DNA from: Lepraria neglecta
Taxonomy: Eukaryota > Ascomycota > Lecanoromycetes > Lecanorales > Stereocaulaceae
Direction: 5' to 3'
DNA: 64,000 nt
Assembly (NCBI GenBank): GCA_033220425.1
Contig: CM065649.1
Location: 3,410,001-3,474,000 of the forward strand
In this document: positions 23,087-35,395 of the stretch, piece after piece
Layout: every line of letters starts with the position of its first letter
How positions within the stretch are numbered: the first letter of the stretch is position 1
Notes under the pieces: generated by a model
Databases searched by the model: none
Told to the model about the DNA's origin: nothing
Seen by the model: the letters and a program-made list of their open reading frames with translations, nothing else
Program-made: the position numbers and the translations under genes

Positions 23087-23906
23087 AGCGGGCAGTGAGC
23101 ATGATGTTTAGAGATGAGGGTATTGAAACAGCTGGGGATACAGCTGCAGCTTCTTTATGAAGGACATTGCCGCTGTGAACCAACGACTTGTGCGGAGCAT
23201 AAACGGTAGACACTCAAGGCAATGGGCTCGGTAGTAGAGGACGGGCGGGGAATCCGTACCAGCGCCCAGTCAGATAGCTTGTCATGGTACAGTGTTATGG
23301 CTGTCTCTTAGGAGCCAGACGATCATTCACTTATGTGTAGAGCATGTGTTCGCCCTGCAATGATTTATATGATGTACATATAGCAATGAGGAGTCGACGA
23401 CTTAGATGCGAGGCCGCGAGGCCGCATGGAGGGGGCAAACAGATTTGGCCAGCCAATCAGCAGTGAGAAAATGCCCGAGATAAAGCCGATCCTGCAGTCG
23501 AACGAGGCCTCGTCTGCCATGAACTTTTACACTTGGATATACTTGGACGTCCATGAGACTACTTTGTTATTCGATTGTTCATGTCTCCCGCAAAGACCTG
23601 TCAAGTATCCTTCTCCAGTGCTGCATCCTGCAGGGAGAGCAATACAAAAAAAAACGCGCCTGGCGTAATAAGTTGGCTCCTAGCAGCATCGAGCTACTTG
23701 CGCTGTCCCTAAATCCACCCTCTTACAGGCGTGAGTCCTTCGTCCGGTCGCTTCCCGACATGAAGCGCATCAGATAGCTAGAAGTGCCTGCTTTTAGCGC
23801 TTATCGGCATGAGATGTCTCATCTTTTGATTTCCATCTGTTGATTGAACTATGAATTAGAGAGCGTTCACGCCGCCATGTTCAGTTTTCCTGTAATACTC
23901 TGACCT
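23087..23906. other. Upstream region of the monooxygenase, no gene
   Basis: No coding region is supported; short ORFs overlap and lack domains. A run of A (CAAAAAAAAACG) occurs at 23646-23656. Confidence 0.3.
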
Positions 23907-24218
23907 ATGAATAAGAATATGATTTTACGTCATTTCTGCTCGCTGTCTATTCAAGCTCTCACCTTTGCTATTGCTGCGCAACCACTACAACTCGCGGTAA
24001 ATCAGACACTAAGTCTCGTTCAATCCCAGGAGGTTCCAGGGTCTCTATCTCTATTCAATCAGTCCATTTCATTGCTCAATGCATCTCTCGGAACGATCGA
24101 GATAGAATGTGACGCAACGAGATTCGGTGTCAATCCTCAATTGGGTGATTGTATGAGTGCGAACAGATGGGGCAATAGTCACCCAAATAGAGGAGAATAC
24201 ACACGAGAAGGAATGTGA
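23907..24218 (+). CDS. Possible small secreted protein, N-terminal part
   Basis: The ORF begins MNKNMILRHFCSLSIQALTF with a hydrophobic core and an AIAA cleavage-like site, so a signal peptide is plausible. It then has IECDATRFGVNPQLGDCMSA. The C-x(14)-C spacing with R-x-G in between resembles a common fungal secreted-protein module (CDG..YG.NL...SC.DA). After this the frame becomes polar and stops at 24218 without the rest of that module, and the following DNA is repeat-like. It is either an effector-like gene with an unseen second exon or a truncated copy. No paralogue lies nearby. Confidence 0.35.
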   Translation: MNKNMILRHFCSLSIQALTFAIAAQPLQLAVNQTLSLVQSQEVPGSLSLFNQSISLLNASLGTIEIECDATRFGVNPQLGDCMSANRWGNSHPNRGEYTREGM

Positions 24219-24690
24219 AGACATAGAACAAACACAGCGTCACAGATAGCAAAAGCCTTCCGTTTCCATCAACATCTTTCTTCTAATAACAGATTAATTC
24301 CGCACTTGCAGCCAGTCAAAGTGCTCCTATACTTCAGTAGTCGATTCCCTCTTTCAGCTAGCGCCGCCAAGCAAGAACATCAAAATCGAAATACTCAGAT
24401 AGACCCCACAACCGGCAGGCGCTAAGCCTAATTAGGCAAACTTCTAAAAAATTAGCAATGTTGTCCACATAAACACCTCCATTCAAGGACATTGCATAGC
24501 GAACTGACCGAATTGGGGCTCTATAATATACTTAGAGGCAGCGGACTAGTAGTGAAAGAGGCCCTGATATCCAGAATAGCCATATCTTAGATACATAGTA
24601 TGGCACATCTACCCGAATTCTCAAATGCATGAATGTGCTTACTATATCACATCGCAAATCGAATTCGAAATCGGGCCTGAAAACGCGATT
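24219..24690. other. A+T-rich sequence, no gene
   Basis: Stop-dense and TpA-rich. It may be part of the neighbouring Fot1-like relic, but no boundary repeat was found. Confidence 0.25.
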
Positions 24691-25570
24691 GCAATGCCTC
24701 CTTCCTATTTAAGTATAGCTTCTATTCCAGCAGTCGCCGTGGCTTCCTAATAATCCGACCTCCTTGCGTAGCCACAGGGTGCTTCCTAGTGGACTACTTG
24801 CTGTTACTTTCCTTTAAAGATGATCCAGGGCCGAAGGAGTCTTCCGTCGAGCGAGATAAGCTCAAGGAGAGATACCTATTCTAGATTGCCGCAATGAGTG
24901 ATATATGGTTAGATAGCATGTTTTGAGATGACGTATTTAACCTTCTTTAGGACTCTAAGCATAAAGCCTTTCTCGTCCATATTATACGTATCCTGGTCTT
25001 CCACGTTGTACTTCTGCTTTATTATAATGTAGAGCTCGAACTAATAAGCTATCGTTGCAGGGTCACTAGCGGTGTTATTCCTGTTCTTATCTATGGGCGA
25101 GAGGAATTTCGTTTTCAGATCGGGATGGCGATACAAGAACTTATCGACCTAATGATATCCTAGATCTCTTGTATAGCCTCTCTTGTATAGCCTCTTTTCC
25201 GAAGCATTTGCTGGGCTATAGAGCGCAATTAAATAAGCCTTGGTGGCCACCCCTATTTGCCGAGTTATATTATCTATCTCACGATAGAAGCTTCTTCTGC
25301 TGGCGATAGCAATTGCCGTTCCTCGTCGTATTCCTTCTTTGATTTTGCCCCTTTAATCCGATCTTATAGAGTACTCCGACTGATCCGAAAGCGACTAGCG
25401 ATCTGGTAAATAGGTTCGGCTTGTAGGGTGCTAACAACTTTGTGATAAAAGTGCAGAGCCAACAGGATTCTTTGCTCCTTTGGGAGCTCTGGAAGACCTG
25501 TCTGGAGGTCTTCGTCATCGGCTAGATCTGGGAGAGGGTCCGGGGGCTTGTGGAGCGTTGACGTGGCCAT
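24691..25570 (-). mobile_element. Fot1/pogo-type transposon relic
   Basis: The minus strand carries an N-terminal DNA-binding part (25570-25279: IYQIASRFRISRSTL, a helix-turn-helix as in pogo/Fot1 transposases). Further along (about 25010-24920) it carries YNMDEKGFMLRVLKK, the first catalytic Asp block of the DDE domain of that family (typical form YNMDEKGF). Stops and shifts separate these, and the rest of the DDE domain is not readable. TpA richness suggests RIP. No terminal inverted repeats were recognised, so the limits are approximate. It is a different copy type from the better-preserved element at 52516. Confidence 0.65.
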
Positions 25571-26130
25571 AATGGTGGAGTTGAGTAGGTGATATGGAGC
25601 AATTCGAATGGAATTGTTTATGGTATTTGTTTACTACTATGCCTAACTAGGCTTAGCGTCTGCCGGTTGTAGGGTCCTGCCGGTTGTGGGGTCAATCTGA
25701 GTACGCATCGTAACTTCTTCGCAGCATTGCCCTGCGCCACATACATAATATGATACCGAGATAATTTCATAAGTTTTGGAACCAAGCATGCGCTTTCCAA
25801 CACCGTCAAAATTCGGTACAGCTCCCTAGGAAATATGGGTGGGGAAATAAAGTGGGACATATAGACCACCGGTAATAAGCTCCAGTCCGGCCCATCAAGC
25901 GTCGGGTGTGGGTTGGTAATGACGCGCTTGAGCCCGTCGCATGTCTTGTCCGAAAAAATACACCAGATACACAAAAGGTACAACGCTCATCGGCTTGACC
26001 AGCACATGACCATAACCTTTCCTCACGCCTAGAGCTCCCCACCATCCTCCACTACCTCACACTTCATTCTCCTTGACCATCACCTATTTGGGCCTTCTCA
26101 ATCTGCCATTCTATAGATGCCTGAGCCCTC
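25571..26130. other. Promoter region of the Zn2Cys6 regulator
   Basis: No gene is supported. It lies between the transposon relic and the regulator start and may hold its promoter, which the insertion could have altered. Confidence 0.3.
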
Positions 26131-28532
26131 ATGGCAACCAACTACCAGCGTACAATTCGTCCGAAAGACGAGCGAGACGACTCGCCCAGCACTCTAAGCT
26201 CTACGCCCGAGGCACCCAAGTCTAACAAGCGAAAATGCGTGTCCAGCGCTTGCATCCCATGCCGAAAACGCAAATCAAAGGTGAGTCCACCACGGTTTCA
26301 GTGTTCCCTCGACGCATCTTCAGTTAGACAGCTCCAATTCCTTGCTAATAAAATATAGTGCGACGGCGGTCTGCCCCACTGCTCCACATGCACCGCGGTC
26401 TACCATACTCCTTGTTCCTACGACGTCGACAGTGATCATAGACGCAAGTCTGCCTTAAAAAAAGATATAGCCACATTGAAAGGGGAGAAAGAGTCTCTTG
26501 TGGTGATTGTCACGGCGATAAAATCGTCTTCGGATGCGGAAGTTGCCGATATTGTACAACAGATACGAGCCGACGAGAGTCTCGACACGATTGCGGAAAC
26601 GCTGAGGAGAAACGTGACATTGCCCGAAAACTACCATGGATCCGCTGAAGGGGAGCTCTCAAACCTTATCGGTCGCCCCGCCTTTGATGCCATTGGAGTT
26701 AAGCATTACGGTCACACGTCAAGTCTAGGCCTTGTCTCTGATATAGCACATTCCCCAGTACACCTGCCAAACTCTGAGGCATGGACTACCGTGACCCAAG
26801 ACGTCAGCCTTGTGCAACACTTACTGGGCCTGTACTTCTCCTGGGTGCATCCATTCTATTCTTTATTTCCTAAAGAACTGTTTTGGGACGACATGGCGAA
26901 CAACCGAACCAAGTATTGCAGCTCAATTCTCGTTAACGCTGTGCTGTCGGTGGGCTGTTCATATTCCGATGAGCGAGCAGCGCGATCAAACCATGATGAT
27001 CCTAGCACTGCCGGTGATCATTTCTTTGCTGAAGCTAAACGGCTACTAAACGACCACGAGGTGGCAAACTTGACTACTGTCCAGGCCTTAGCACTGATGG
27101 GACTTCGCGAAGCTAGCTGCGAGCATGAAAGCAGCGGTTTCCAATATGCTGGACGCTGTGTACGAATGTGCATCGAGCTTGGCTTGCATCTTTCGTATGG
27201 CTTTGACAAGGATAAGTTTACCCCAATGGAGCTAGAAGCTCGTAAGATCACTTTCTGGGGTTGCTATACCTACGACACGTAAGTCACATATCATTAACTG
27301 TCAAGGTACTTTCTGACCAAATTCAAGGGCCTGGTCTATCTGTATTGGGAGGATCTCTCAGCTTCCCCGAGCCGCCATCACAATTGACCAGCCAAGTATC
27401 AATGAAGCCCACGAGTTGCAAACTTGGAAAGCATACAGTGACTATGGCGAAGTGGATATCGAGGGATCCCAGCAACCAACATATGCCCTCAATCTGTCGC
27501 ACCAGTTCAGCTCTCTTTCCGAAATAGTCAACGACCACGTCTTCATGTTTTACGCCCCACGCGAACGACGCACAAGCAAGAAGCTTCTTGATCTCTACGG
27601 AAGATACAAGAGGTGGTTCGAGGGTCTACCAGAGAAGTTCCAAATACGTGATGTCAATACGCCTCATGTCTTAATGTTACAGTAAGTATAACGCTTTCCC
27701 AGAACCTCCACCATTGCCGGCTCCGCGCTTTCCAAAATCTCAAAGGGACCCCGCTAACCCAATCAGTATGTATTATTACTCTGTATTACTGCTTCTCTTC
27801 CGTCCGTTCCTCAAACTCGACCTCGCCAACTCCAAGATATCTCCTCGAGAGATTTGTATGTCATCTGCGGATAACGCTGCTGCTCTCGTAGCAACGTATC
27901 GGCGGCTATATGGGCTACGTCGCGTCCCCCTTCTCGCGGCCCATGTCATTCTGACATCCAGTATCATTCATCTTTTACACCTACCTGACCCTTCCGCGGC
28001 TTGCTGGCTGGCACAAAGCATCGCAAGCCTCCGCGAGATTTCGGCCAATCATGCCTTCGCTTTCCGATGCCTCCGCATCATCATAAAACTAGCTGAGCAG
28101 TGGAACATCCAGCTTCCGCCCGAAGTCGAGAAAGCTGCCAACGACATCCCACCTGAGGCATCACCGGACTGTTCCAATAACGCGCATGCACACACGTCGT
28201 ATCTCTCGTCCATTTCGATATCTCCCCAAAACCATGGGTTGCCCAATGGAAAAGTTACGGCTGGTGACATGCCATTTCCCTCCAAGAGCAGCCCGAGGCC
28301 ATACCTCCCTGTAGAGGAGATGTACTGGTCTCCCTTTGCGGATGGTAGTATGCCACTTCCAGCTCACCTGCCAGGGGCCCCGATGGATAGGATGGAAATC
28401 AACAACATGCTCAACGTGCCAAACAATCAATGGGATCAATTAAGCCAAGACGGTTTCCGGTTTCCAGCTCATGGGGATTGGAGTTACGATACAGCAGCTT
28501 TCCCCGCTAACGTTCAATGGCCACAAAGATGA
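26131..28532 (+). CDS. Zn2Cys6 transcription factor
   Basis: Exons 26131-26280, 26359-27278, 27328-27681 and 27767-28532 give 729 aa, all joined in phase. The binuclear zinc cluster (residues ~40-70) is CIPCRKRKSKC followed by CSTC and a final Cys in HTPCSYD. An intron splits it after the third-Cys approach (KSK), as in many fungal regulators. A short linker and coiled coil (RKSALKKDIATLKGEKESL) follow. The fungal-specific middle homology domain spans ~190-500, with YFSWVHPFYSLFPKELFW and FQYAGRCVRMCIELGLHLSY. This pattern is like NIT4/NirA-type and xylanolytic-type activators, but the target pathway is not evident. The C-terminal 180 residues are Pro/Ser-rich, probably activating. Nuclear. 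Confidence 0.92.
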
Positions 28533-30289
28533 AATGATGCCGCACGCGCTGCTTGATCCTGCACCAGAAATCAACGAACGAAAGGTGAAACACGAAACCT
28601 GCCAATTGACCTCCGAGACATCAAGACTCTCTACGCTCTCCGCATAAACCACCGTCTCGATCAGGAAACCCGAGTCGAAACATGATTTGAGGACTTTTCC
28701 AACCCCGAGGATGGGTAGTAACGTAAATGAGCGTTACCTCAGCCTCAACTTGCCCGCACAGTTCAAAGCGTTTTCCCTAAAAGTGTTTGGACATGCCAAA
28801 CCCAATAAAACCCTTTCTGACTGGCCAATGCACTCCGCTACGGCGCTGGGGATTTTTAATAATGACATTATAGTGGTCGTCATGGTGCGAATAGCCAGGT
28901 CTGTCTTCACCAGATCGTCACAACGGACTCAAAAGCTAAAACTACATAGTAATTCTAATACACTCGTTCTCATGGCCGCAGATCTCAAATCGTTACATGT
29001 TGCGCCGTCTTATACCCAATTGTCTGGATGGAACAAGATCGGCCAGTGAAAATGCGCTGGATAAACAAGTTCACAAAGGTTACAAAAGCGAGTTCTTCCT
29101 TCATTTCCACATCTTATGCAAACAGCCTTGTACACTAATTACGCCTCTACGGCAAGACAGAAAAGAGCAAATTGATGCGATTTTCACCCGGCGAAGTGTA
29201 CAACTCATGGAGACCGTTCAACAGGAAAGAAATCAATATCTGAGTTCTTTATCATCAGCATGCACAAGATGCTACGACCTGCTTCTCGAGCGTAACCACT
29301 CCGGCTGATGTAGCAGCAACGGATCATAACGTTGCCGGCAAAGGTCGTCCCGTTACTTGCCAGTTTTGATGCCTAGCAGATGAAGCTAATTTGCTAGGGA
29401 GGTATATCCGGCTTGATGAAGCCTCCAGCTGTGCATATCAGATCCCGTGTCAGAGATTCGCCAGTCTCCTTTTGTGGTGGAGTGACTTTCTTCACAACCT
29501 AGGTTCCTAGCCTGAATGGGCGACACCAGGTGAGCAACAGTTGCCCAATCTTGGCAGGGGAAAACCTTCGTAGCCTAACTGTAGATACAAGAACTGTTTG
29601 ACTAAATTGGTTTTAATATCCCGAAGCAGTGGTTAAGATTTTGGGGGCAGGATTTACCGGCAGTTTGCATTGCGGGGTAGAAGTAGCCGTTAAAGGCTGG
29701 TACAGGCTGACAGGGTACATAAAAATTGTAAAAACAGCGACACATTCTGACTCGCGTAAGGCATTCTTTCTAACTACAAATCACCATAGTGCAACTCCTC
29801 CACCAAATAGCACAGCCGTCAGCCCGTATATTCTCGCTTTGTCCTAGTCTCTCGCCAGCATTGCCGTTTGATAATGCCGCCTTGCTGACCTTTCAAGACC
29901 CTTCTCAGCCGCCTCGCCCCAGGGTACGACCCCACGCCGGTCACGCCCCCGCTACATCATTTCCCTCAAGTCATCCAATTGCAAACTCAAATCCTCCAAC
30001 AAACTTTCCCCGTTCGAGTCTGGCCAGAGAATGGCTCGGAAAGTCGGTCTGCCTCTGACATTGGGCACCATGCGAAAACACTTCATCCAGCATACCCGTC
30101 GGCTTCATTCATTCAATTCTTCACTCTTCATCCTCCCCTCCGCTGTCACGAGCCACCTTCGTACCACCTCCCTCCGCGGGGTCGCGATGACGAGCTGCAG
30201 GAAGTCAAGAGAAGGGAACATGGCTGGTCAACACTGCACTTATCTCGACAACTCAAGATTCAGCCCGGTGAAGAAATAGCGCAGACAAG
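28533..30289. other. 1.7-kb intergenic region and long leader
   Basis: No gene is supported. One + frame (28997-29308) ends with QERNQYLSSLSSACTRCYDL but lacks a start or homologue I know. The last 500 bp are C-rich and probably leader for the next gene; ATG triplets at about 30031 and 30077 open short upstream ORFs that could dampen translation. Confidence 0.3.
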
Positions 30290-33121
30290 ATGGCGAGTGC
30301 AGTGACGCAGGCGATGCAGGATCGAGGACCAGAGGTCCTGGCCGTTGTCGTCGCTATAACTTGCGTGTCCACGGTCTTCATAGTACTACGTCTCATATCC
30401 CGCATTGGCATTGTGAGAAGAGTAAGCAACGATGACTACGCAATTATCGTGGCATGGGTGAGCGATTTCCAGATACTCGAGGCCCTGCATCAAACGAGGC
30501 TAATTGGTGGCAGCTCATTGCGTTTGGCTTCTCCTTCTCCATCTGCTACGGGACAAGCGTCGGGTTGGGTCGTCATGAAGCTAATGTCAAACCGGAATAC
30601 CACATGACCCTCAAGAAAGCCGAATATGCCTTCTCCGTACTATACGTATGTGACTCTGGGGCCTCTCAAGTTAAAGTCGCCGGCTAATTGGAAGCAGAAC
30701 CCCGCATTGATGGCTACGAAGACCTCGATCTGCTTATTCTACCTCACTCTCGCAAAAAACCACCCAGTGTTCAGATGGACGACCATATCTACCCTTGCCG
30801 TGGTCAATGTGGCAGGGCTCGCCCTGACTCTCCTCAACATCTTCCAGTGCAGACCTGTGGGAGCAGCGTTCGACGATCCTCTAAAGCCGTCTGCCAAGTG
30901 CATCGACATAGTTATCCTATACCTCTCATCAGCACCTGTCAACATCATTACGGATCTAGCAATACTATTCCTTCCTATGCCGATCTTAACAAGCATGAGG
31001 CTACCACGGAATGAGAAGCTCATCCTGATAATTACGTTCAGCTTTGGTGGATTCGTTGCTGTGGTGGACGTGGTGCGGATCGCATACCTGGAATCTGCAG
31101 CTTTGGCGCGTTTGCAAGGCACGGGCGGCTCTGCGGCCTCCAGTGCAGAGTACGACTATTCGTGGATTGCGTCGCTGTCTTTTATGTGGTCGGCTGTGGA
31201 GGTACACGTTGGGATGATCTGCGCATGCGTGCCTGGAGTGAAACCTTTGGCAACGAAAGTCTTCCCAAGTCTACTTGGCCGCATCAAGCATGCTGGAGAG
31301 CTAACTGGAAACCCGTTCTATGGACCTGGCGATGCTCAGTGGGCGAACCTGGCTCCTAAGACGCAGTCTATGTCAGCTGCATCCGCGCCTCCACCTCCTC
31401 GAACTCCGGCGAATACGGTACATGCAGCGTCTGGGCCGGATGATGAAATGGGGATGATGGATTTCCTGACAACACCAGACACAACTGCTGCGATGCTGCA
31501 GCATACTCAGACTGCAAGAACAAATGGGCCAACGAGGACACATACGCCAAGCCCGACTATCTTCGACTTTGTCAATGTCAAGAAAGCCAAGAGTATGGTG
31601 AAGATGACGAACAGAGAATCAATTGCTCCCCTCGCACTGGTCACCATTCTTTTCTTTCTATGGGGCTTTGCCTACGGCCTTCTGAGCATACTCAATCAAC
31701 AATTCCAGATCGTGGTGGGAGTCAACGACGCTCAAGCTATCGGACTGCATTCGGCTTACTACGGCGCATACTTCGTCGCGCCTCTGACTTTTGGAAGGCC
31801 TATATTCAAGGAATGGGGGTTCAAAGCGATGTTTATGACCGGTCTATGCGTCTACGGTGTTGGAACCCTCGTCTTCTGGCCAGCTGCTGTTCTAGCATCC
31901 TTCCCTGCCTTCCTCATCTCCAACTTCATTGTTGGTCTCGGCGTTGCAACTCTTGAGACTGCCGGCAATCCCTTCATCTCGCTCTGCGGACCCCCAGAAT
32001 ACGCGGAAGTGCGCCTGAATATCTCGCAGGGTGTGCAAGCCATTGGCAGCGTTGTCTCCCCCATCCTCGCTCAAAAGGTTCTCTTCAAAGGTGTCCGAGA
32101 CGCTCCCTCCTTAGTTGACATCCAATGGACCTACCTCGGCATCGCCCTCTTCGACGTTATTCTCGCCCTAATTTTCTTTTATCTTCCCATCCCAGAAGCC
32201 TCCGACGATGACTTAGATGAAATGGCCGAACGAAACTTCAGCGTCAACCGGCGGAAAGTCCTTGGTATACCGGTCATCTACATGACGCTCCTCTCTGGCA
32301 TATTCTCTCAATTCTGCTACGTCGGTGGGCAAGAAGCCGTCTCGAGCGTCTACCAACAATACGTTGCAACAGTGCAGCCGAACTCCGACATCGGCCCCTT
32401 CTACTACCAAGCAGTCGGGCACACCGTCTTCGCCGTCGGGCGCTTCCTCACAGCCTTCCTCGGCCTGCTCATCAAACCCCGCCGCATACTCCTGGTCCTC
32501 TTCATAGGCGTAATAATCACCTCAGCTCTCGCCATGAACCTCGATGGCTACAAAGGCGTCGCCATGATCGTGCTGATCCTATTCTTCGAATCCGGCATCT
32601 TCTCCCTCACCTTCGCCATGTCTTTACACGGTCTAGGCACGCACACGAAGACAGGTGCCGTACTCCTCGCAGCCGCTACATCCGGTGGAGCCGTCATACC
32701 CGGCATCATGAGCCCAGTCGCAAACAGCCATGGCGTACCGTACTCCTTTTGCGTTGTTGTAGCCGTCTTTGCATTCGGTGCTATAATGCCAATCTACCTC
32801 GCCATCAGTCCAGCAGCGAAAAAGCAAGTCGACCCCGTGCATACAAGGCCGATTTCCGTATCAACTTCCTTATCGAGCGGGGAGGAAAAATCAACCAATC
32901 CAGCCAATCAATATCGGAGAAGGAGGGGTTTCGGCGCGGCACTAAAGAGAGAGAAGGAAAAACCAGTCAATCCATATCAAGCATACCAAACAAGGAGGCC
33001 TTTCGGCGCAGCACTAAGGAGGGAGAAGAAGACGTCGAGTGCGAATAGAGGATTGAGCTTACCTACTGTTGAGCATTTTGAGGGCCGGCGGGGTCAGGAA
33101 AGGCCACCTCATTCGGAATGA
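30290..33121 (+). CDS. Fusion: rhodopsin-like 7TM domain + FucP-type MFS transporter
   Basis: Exons 30290-30457, 30514-30645 and 30698-33121 join in phase into 907 aa. Residues 1-~270 form a fungal rhodopsin-like/PTH11-related module with seven hydrophobic helices: VVVAITCVSTVFIVLRLISR first, later FQCRPVGAAF, then the C-terminal loop ending SLLGRIKHAG. A 100-residue polar linker (PPPPRTPANTVHAASG) leads to NRESIAPLALVTILFFLWGF, the start of an L-fucose/glucose-galactose-type MFS carrier with ~12 helices (SILNQQFQIVVG, NPFISLCGPPE). Both domains lie in the single 2.4-kb third exon with no stop, so the fusion does not rest on a guessed splice. The tail repeats a module (RRGFGAALKREK, RRPFGAALRREK). 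The predicted role is sugar uptake or sensing at the plasma membrane, by inference. Confidence 0.88.
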
Positions 33122-34885
33122 AGGATTGCAGGGTGAGATTTGTCTTATCTGTAGCGTTCAAGCATGGCGCTGGGGATTTACGGCCATTGGAAAGGCCTAG
33201 GTTGGACATCTGCATAGGCATAGGCATGGTGGTGGGTCAACATGGTATTGAATGGAACTGCATAGTATGGTCTTATGGTGGTAAATACAGTAATCAACTA
33301 CTTGAACACATTATGAACACATCTAACGGCACCATGGCAATACGGCCGGACCATGACTCCAACTTTCTCTAGTTTCTGAGTGCGTTAGTATGGGCTATGC
33401 GTGCATTGATCGGCCGAGTACATGGTCAGATGACGCCCTGATCTTTCATCTTTCATGCATTTGCGTAGGCTATATCGCTACTGCTTGGTCGACCAAAAGT
33501 GTCAACAAGGTCGAAACCCCAACTCTCATCCATCTTTCGTACATGTGCATGGGTTTTTCGCCTCTTTGTCAGCCGATCTCAAGGTCGAGCAGTGTTGATA
33601 TGACTGGATTCGAACTTCTCACCCTCTTGCTCTCCTGCTGTTCGCAGGAGATTTTCGCTCACTGATTGATTGGACTCACGCTTTAAAAGTGTCAATATAG
33701 CCAACTTCATACCTCCTTTTCTCCATCCTTCGTCCAGTGTTATAGGATTTGCGTTTGTTAAGTAGCTGATTTTGAGCCTCAACACCCAGCTTAATCACAG
33801 ATTGAGTTTTCCAGCTCAGAAGCAGTTACAGTGGCTCAGCGCCGACGAATTAGCTGTTCTCAAGCTTCAGGAGTCGCAGCAATGGCTCGATCCCAACTCT
33901 ACTTCTCCATCTCTAGAGCAGCTGTAACGGCCGATCACCAATCGATTAGCTAATTCCATTCTCTGCAAGTCAGCCCGTCTTCGCAACAGGATGCTCTTAT
34001 TTAGGCACTTGAACGCTTCCATCATCCATTACTTGCCTGCCTGAGATCACGCTCAGCACGCTAAGCATAGTCCCAGTCTTCCAAAGTACTGATGATCCCA
34101 GATCCACCGGGAAAAAAGAAAGCCAGCAACAGAGGCTTTCTTCTTTATTTTACACATGTTATTTTCCACTCAAGTCGGACGCTTTGATGAATGAAAAGGG
34201 TACAAGCAGCAGTGAACGGAGAGAAAACTCCCCACGCCAGCTCCTCATTCACACAGGAGTTGCTGGCTTATTCGCGCAATGGTTTGTTGGTATCAAGCTC
34301 AATGGGTGTCAACGGAATGAACAGTTTTTTAGAATCTTTTGAATACCAGCAGAATGCAGGCTCGTGATAGCATGTTTTGTGAGAACCTGAAAGATGTGAA
34401 AAGTCAAAGCTTGGGTATACATATGAGTTCCCTGAGCTCAAAACACAAATTTTCTGGCAGGGTCGAGGGTAGAATTCATTGGAAAGCTATCAAAAACACT
34501 AAAGCTGGGGCTTGCAAGGTACATAATGAAAGTCCAGAATAAAGCTCGTTCTGATAACAGGACTTGTAAACTGCGCTGACACATTGCAACAAATTCAACG
34601 CTTGGGACCTCTCCAGGCTCAGTATAGGGCTGTTCCTTAGGAATCGAAGCCAGAGAGCATAGAATGTCAAGTGAACTTCTGAAAATTAGTGTTTGCAAAA
34701 CAAGATTTGAATGTGGTCACGTACAATGCCATTTTTTGCTTTATATCACATACGGTTGCTGGTTCTTTGGCCCTCAATAGCCTGCTTCCTCGCGCTTTTT
34801 CTTTCGTCTCTGTCGTAGCGATCAGTATTCGTCCCCCAGACCAACACCTGCACCGCAAGACATACATCTTCACCAAGCCCCACTC
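33122..34885. other. 1.8-kb intergenic region, no gene
   Basis: No ORF with a domain was found. On the minus strand near 33600-33680 a tRNA B-box-like AGTTCGAATCC and a strong hairpin (CTCCTGC gaaca GCAGGAG) occur, but no full tRNA fold. A/G-rich stretches at about 34105-34145 surround a possible hairpin (AAAGAAAGCC ... GGCTTTCTT). Confidence 0.3.
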
Positions 34886-35395
34886 TCAAGTATTCCCTTT
34901 CGCCATCCGCGTAGCCAAGATACAGAGGAATGGATAGACATCGTCTTGGAGGCATCGTAGTTGGTACGCCTTCGTGAAGAATTCCGAGCCCTCGTATATA
35001 ATGTCCACTTGGAAACAATCTACCTTGACGCCGATTTTGCGTAACAGGTCCAGAAGCTCCATTGGAGGCGCCTCGCGCGAGTCCATCAGGCCGAGGCTTG
35101 AAAGGATAGCCGTTTCTTGCCGTATGAGAGGCTTGACGATCAAAGCCTTCAGGCGAAGGAAAAGGTGGTATTTTCGAAGGCTCATCCATTGAGATGGCTG
35201 AGTGTTTTCGCCCAGAGGGGCCACATTGTAGCGGATCGATGCGATTGCAAGGGCTATATCAGCCTCGCTAACTTTCCTTGCGGTAGTGACCTTTCGATCT
35301 CGACGCATGGCGAGCAACGACGACGTAATGAGGAAGCGCTTCTCTGAAAAGAAAAGGCTCTTTCCAGCCGCTCTGAAGGGGCGGCAAGTTTCCAA
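34886..35395 (-). CDS. Possible hypothetical protein
   Basis: Open frame of 169 codons beginning at ATG 35395 (METCRPFRAAGKSLFFSEKR). The second half looks protein-like (QLRCLQDDVYPFLCILATRM; KIGVKVDCFQVDIIYEG). No domain was recognised. Overlapping minus-strand frames at 35268-35486 and 35564-35758 also have fair composition and could be upstream exons of one gene, but I could not find consistent splice phases. It may be a chance ORF. Confidence 0.3.
   Translation of the reverse strand: METCRPFRAAGKSLFFSEKRFLITSSLLAMRRDRKVTTARKVSEADIALAIASIRYNVAPLGENTQPSQWMSLRKYHLFLRLKALIVKPLIRQETAILSSLGLMDSREAPPMELLDLLRKIGVKVDCFQVDIIYEGSEFFTKAYQLRCLQDDVYPFLCILATRMAKGNT

Noticed and set aside
28997-29308. 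103-codon + strand ORF ending QERNQYLSSLSSACTRCYDL
   Set aside because: Looks protein-like only at its end and has no recognisable relatives or splice partners.
30626-30697. Upstream extension of the large transporter ORF before exon 3
   Set aside because: This stretch is intronic (GTATGT...GAAGCAG). Splicing restores the 7TM sequence, so the ORF start at 30626 is not the real start.
33595-33690. tRNA- or SINE-like sequence on the minus strand with a B-box-like AGTTCGAATCC and a strong hairpin
   Set aside because: No A box or acceptor stem could be built. One box and a hairpin are not enough.
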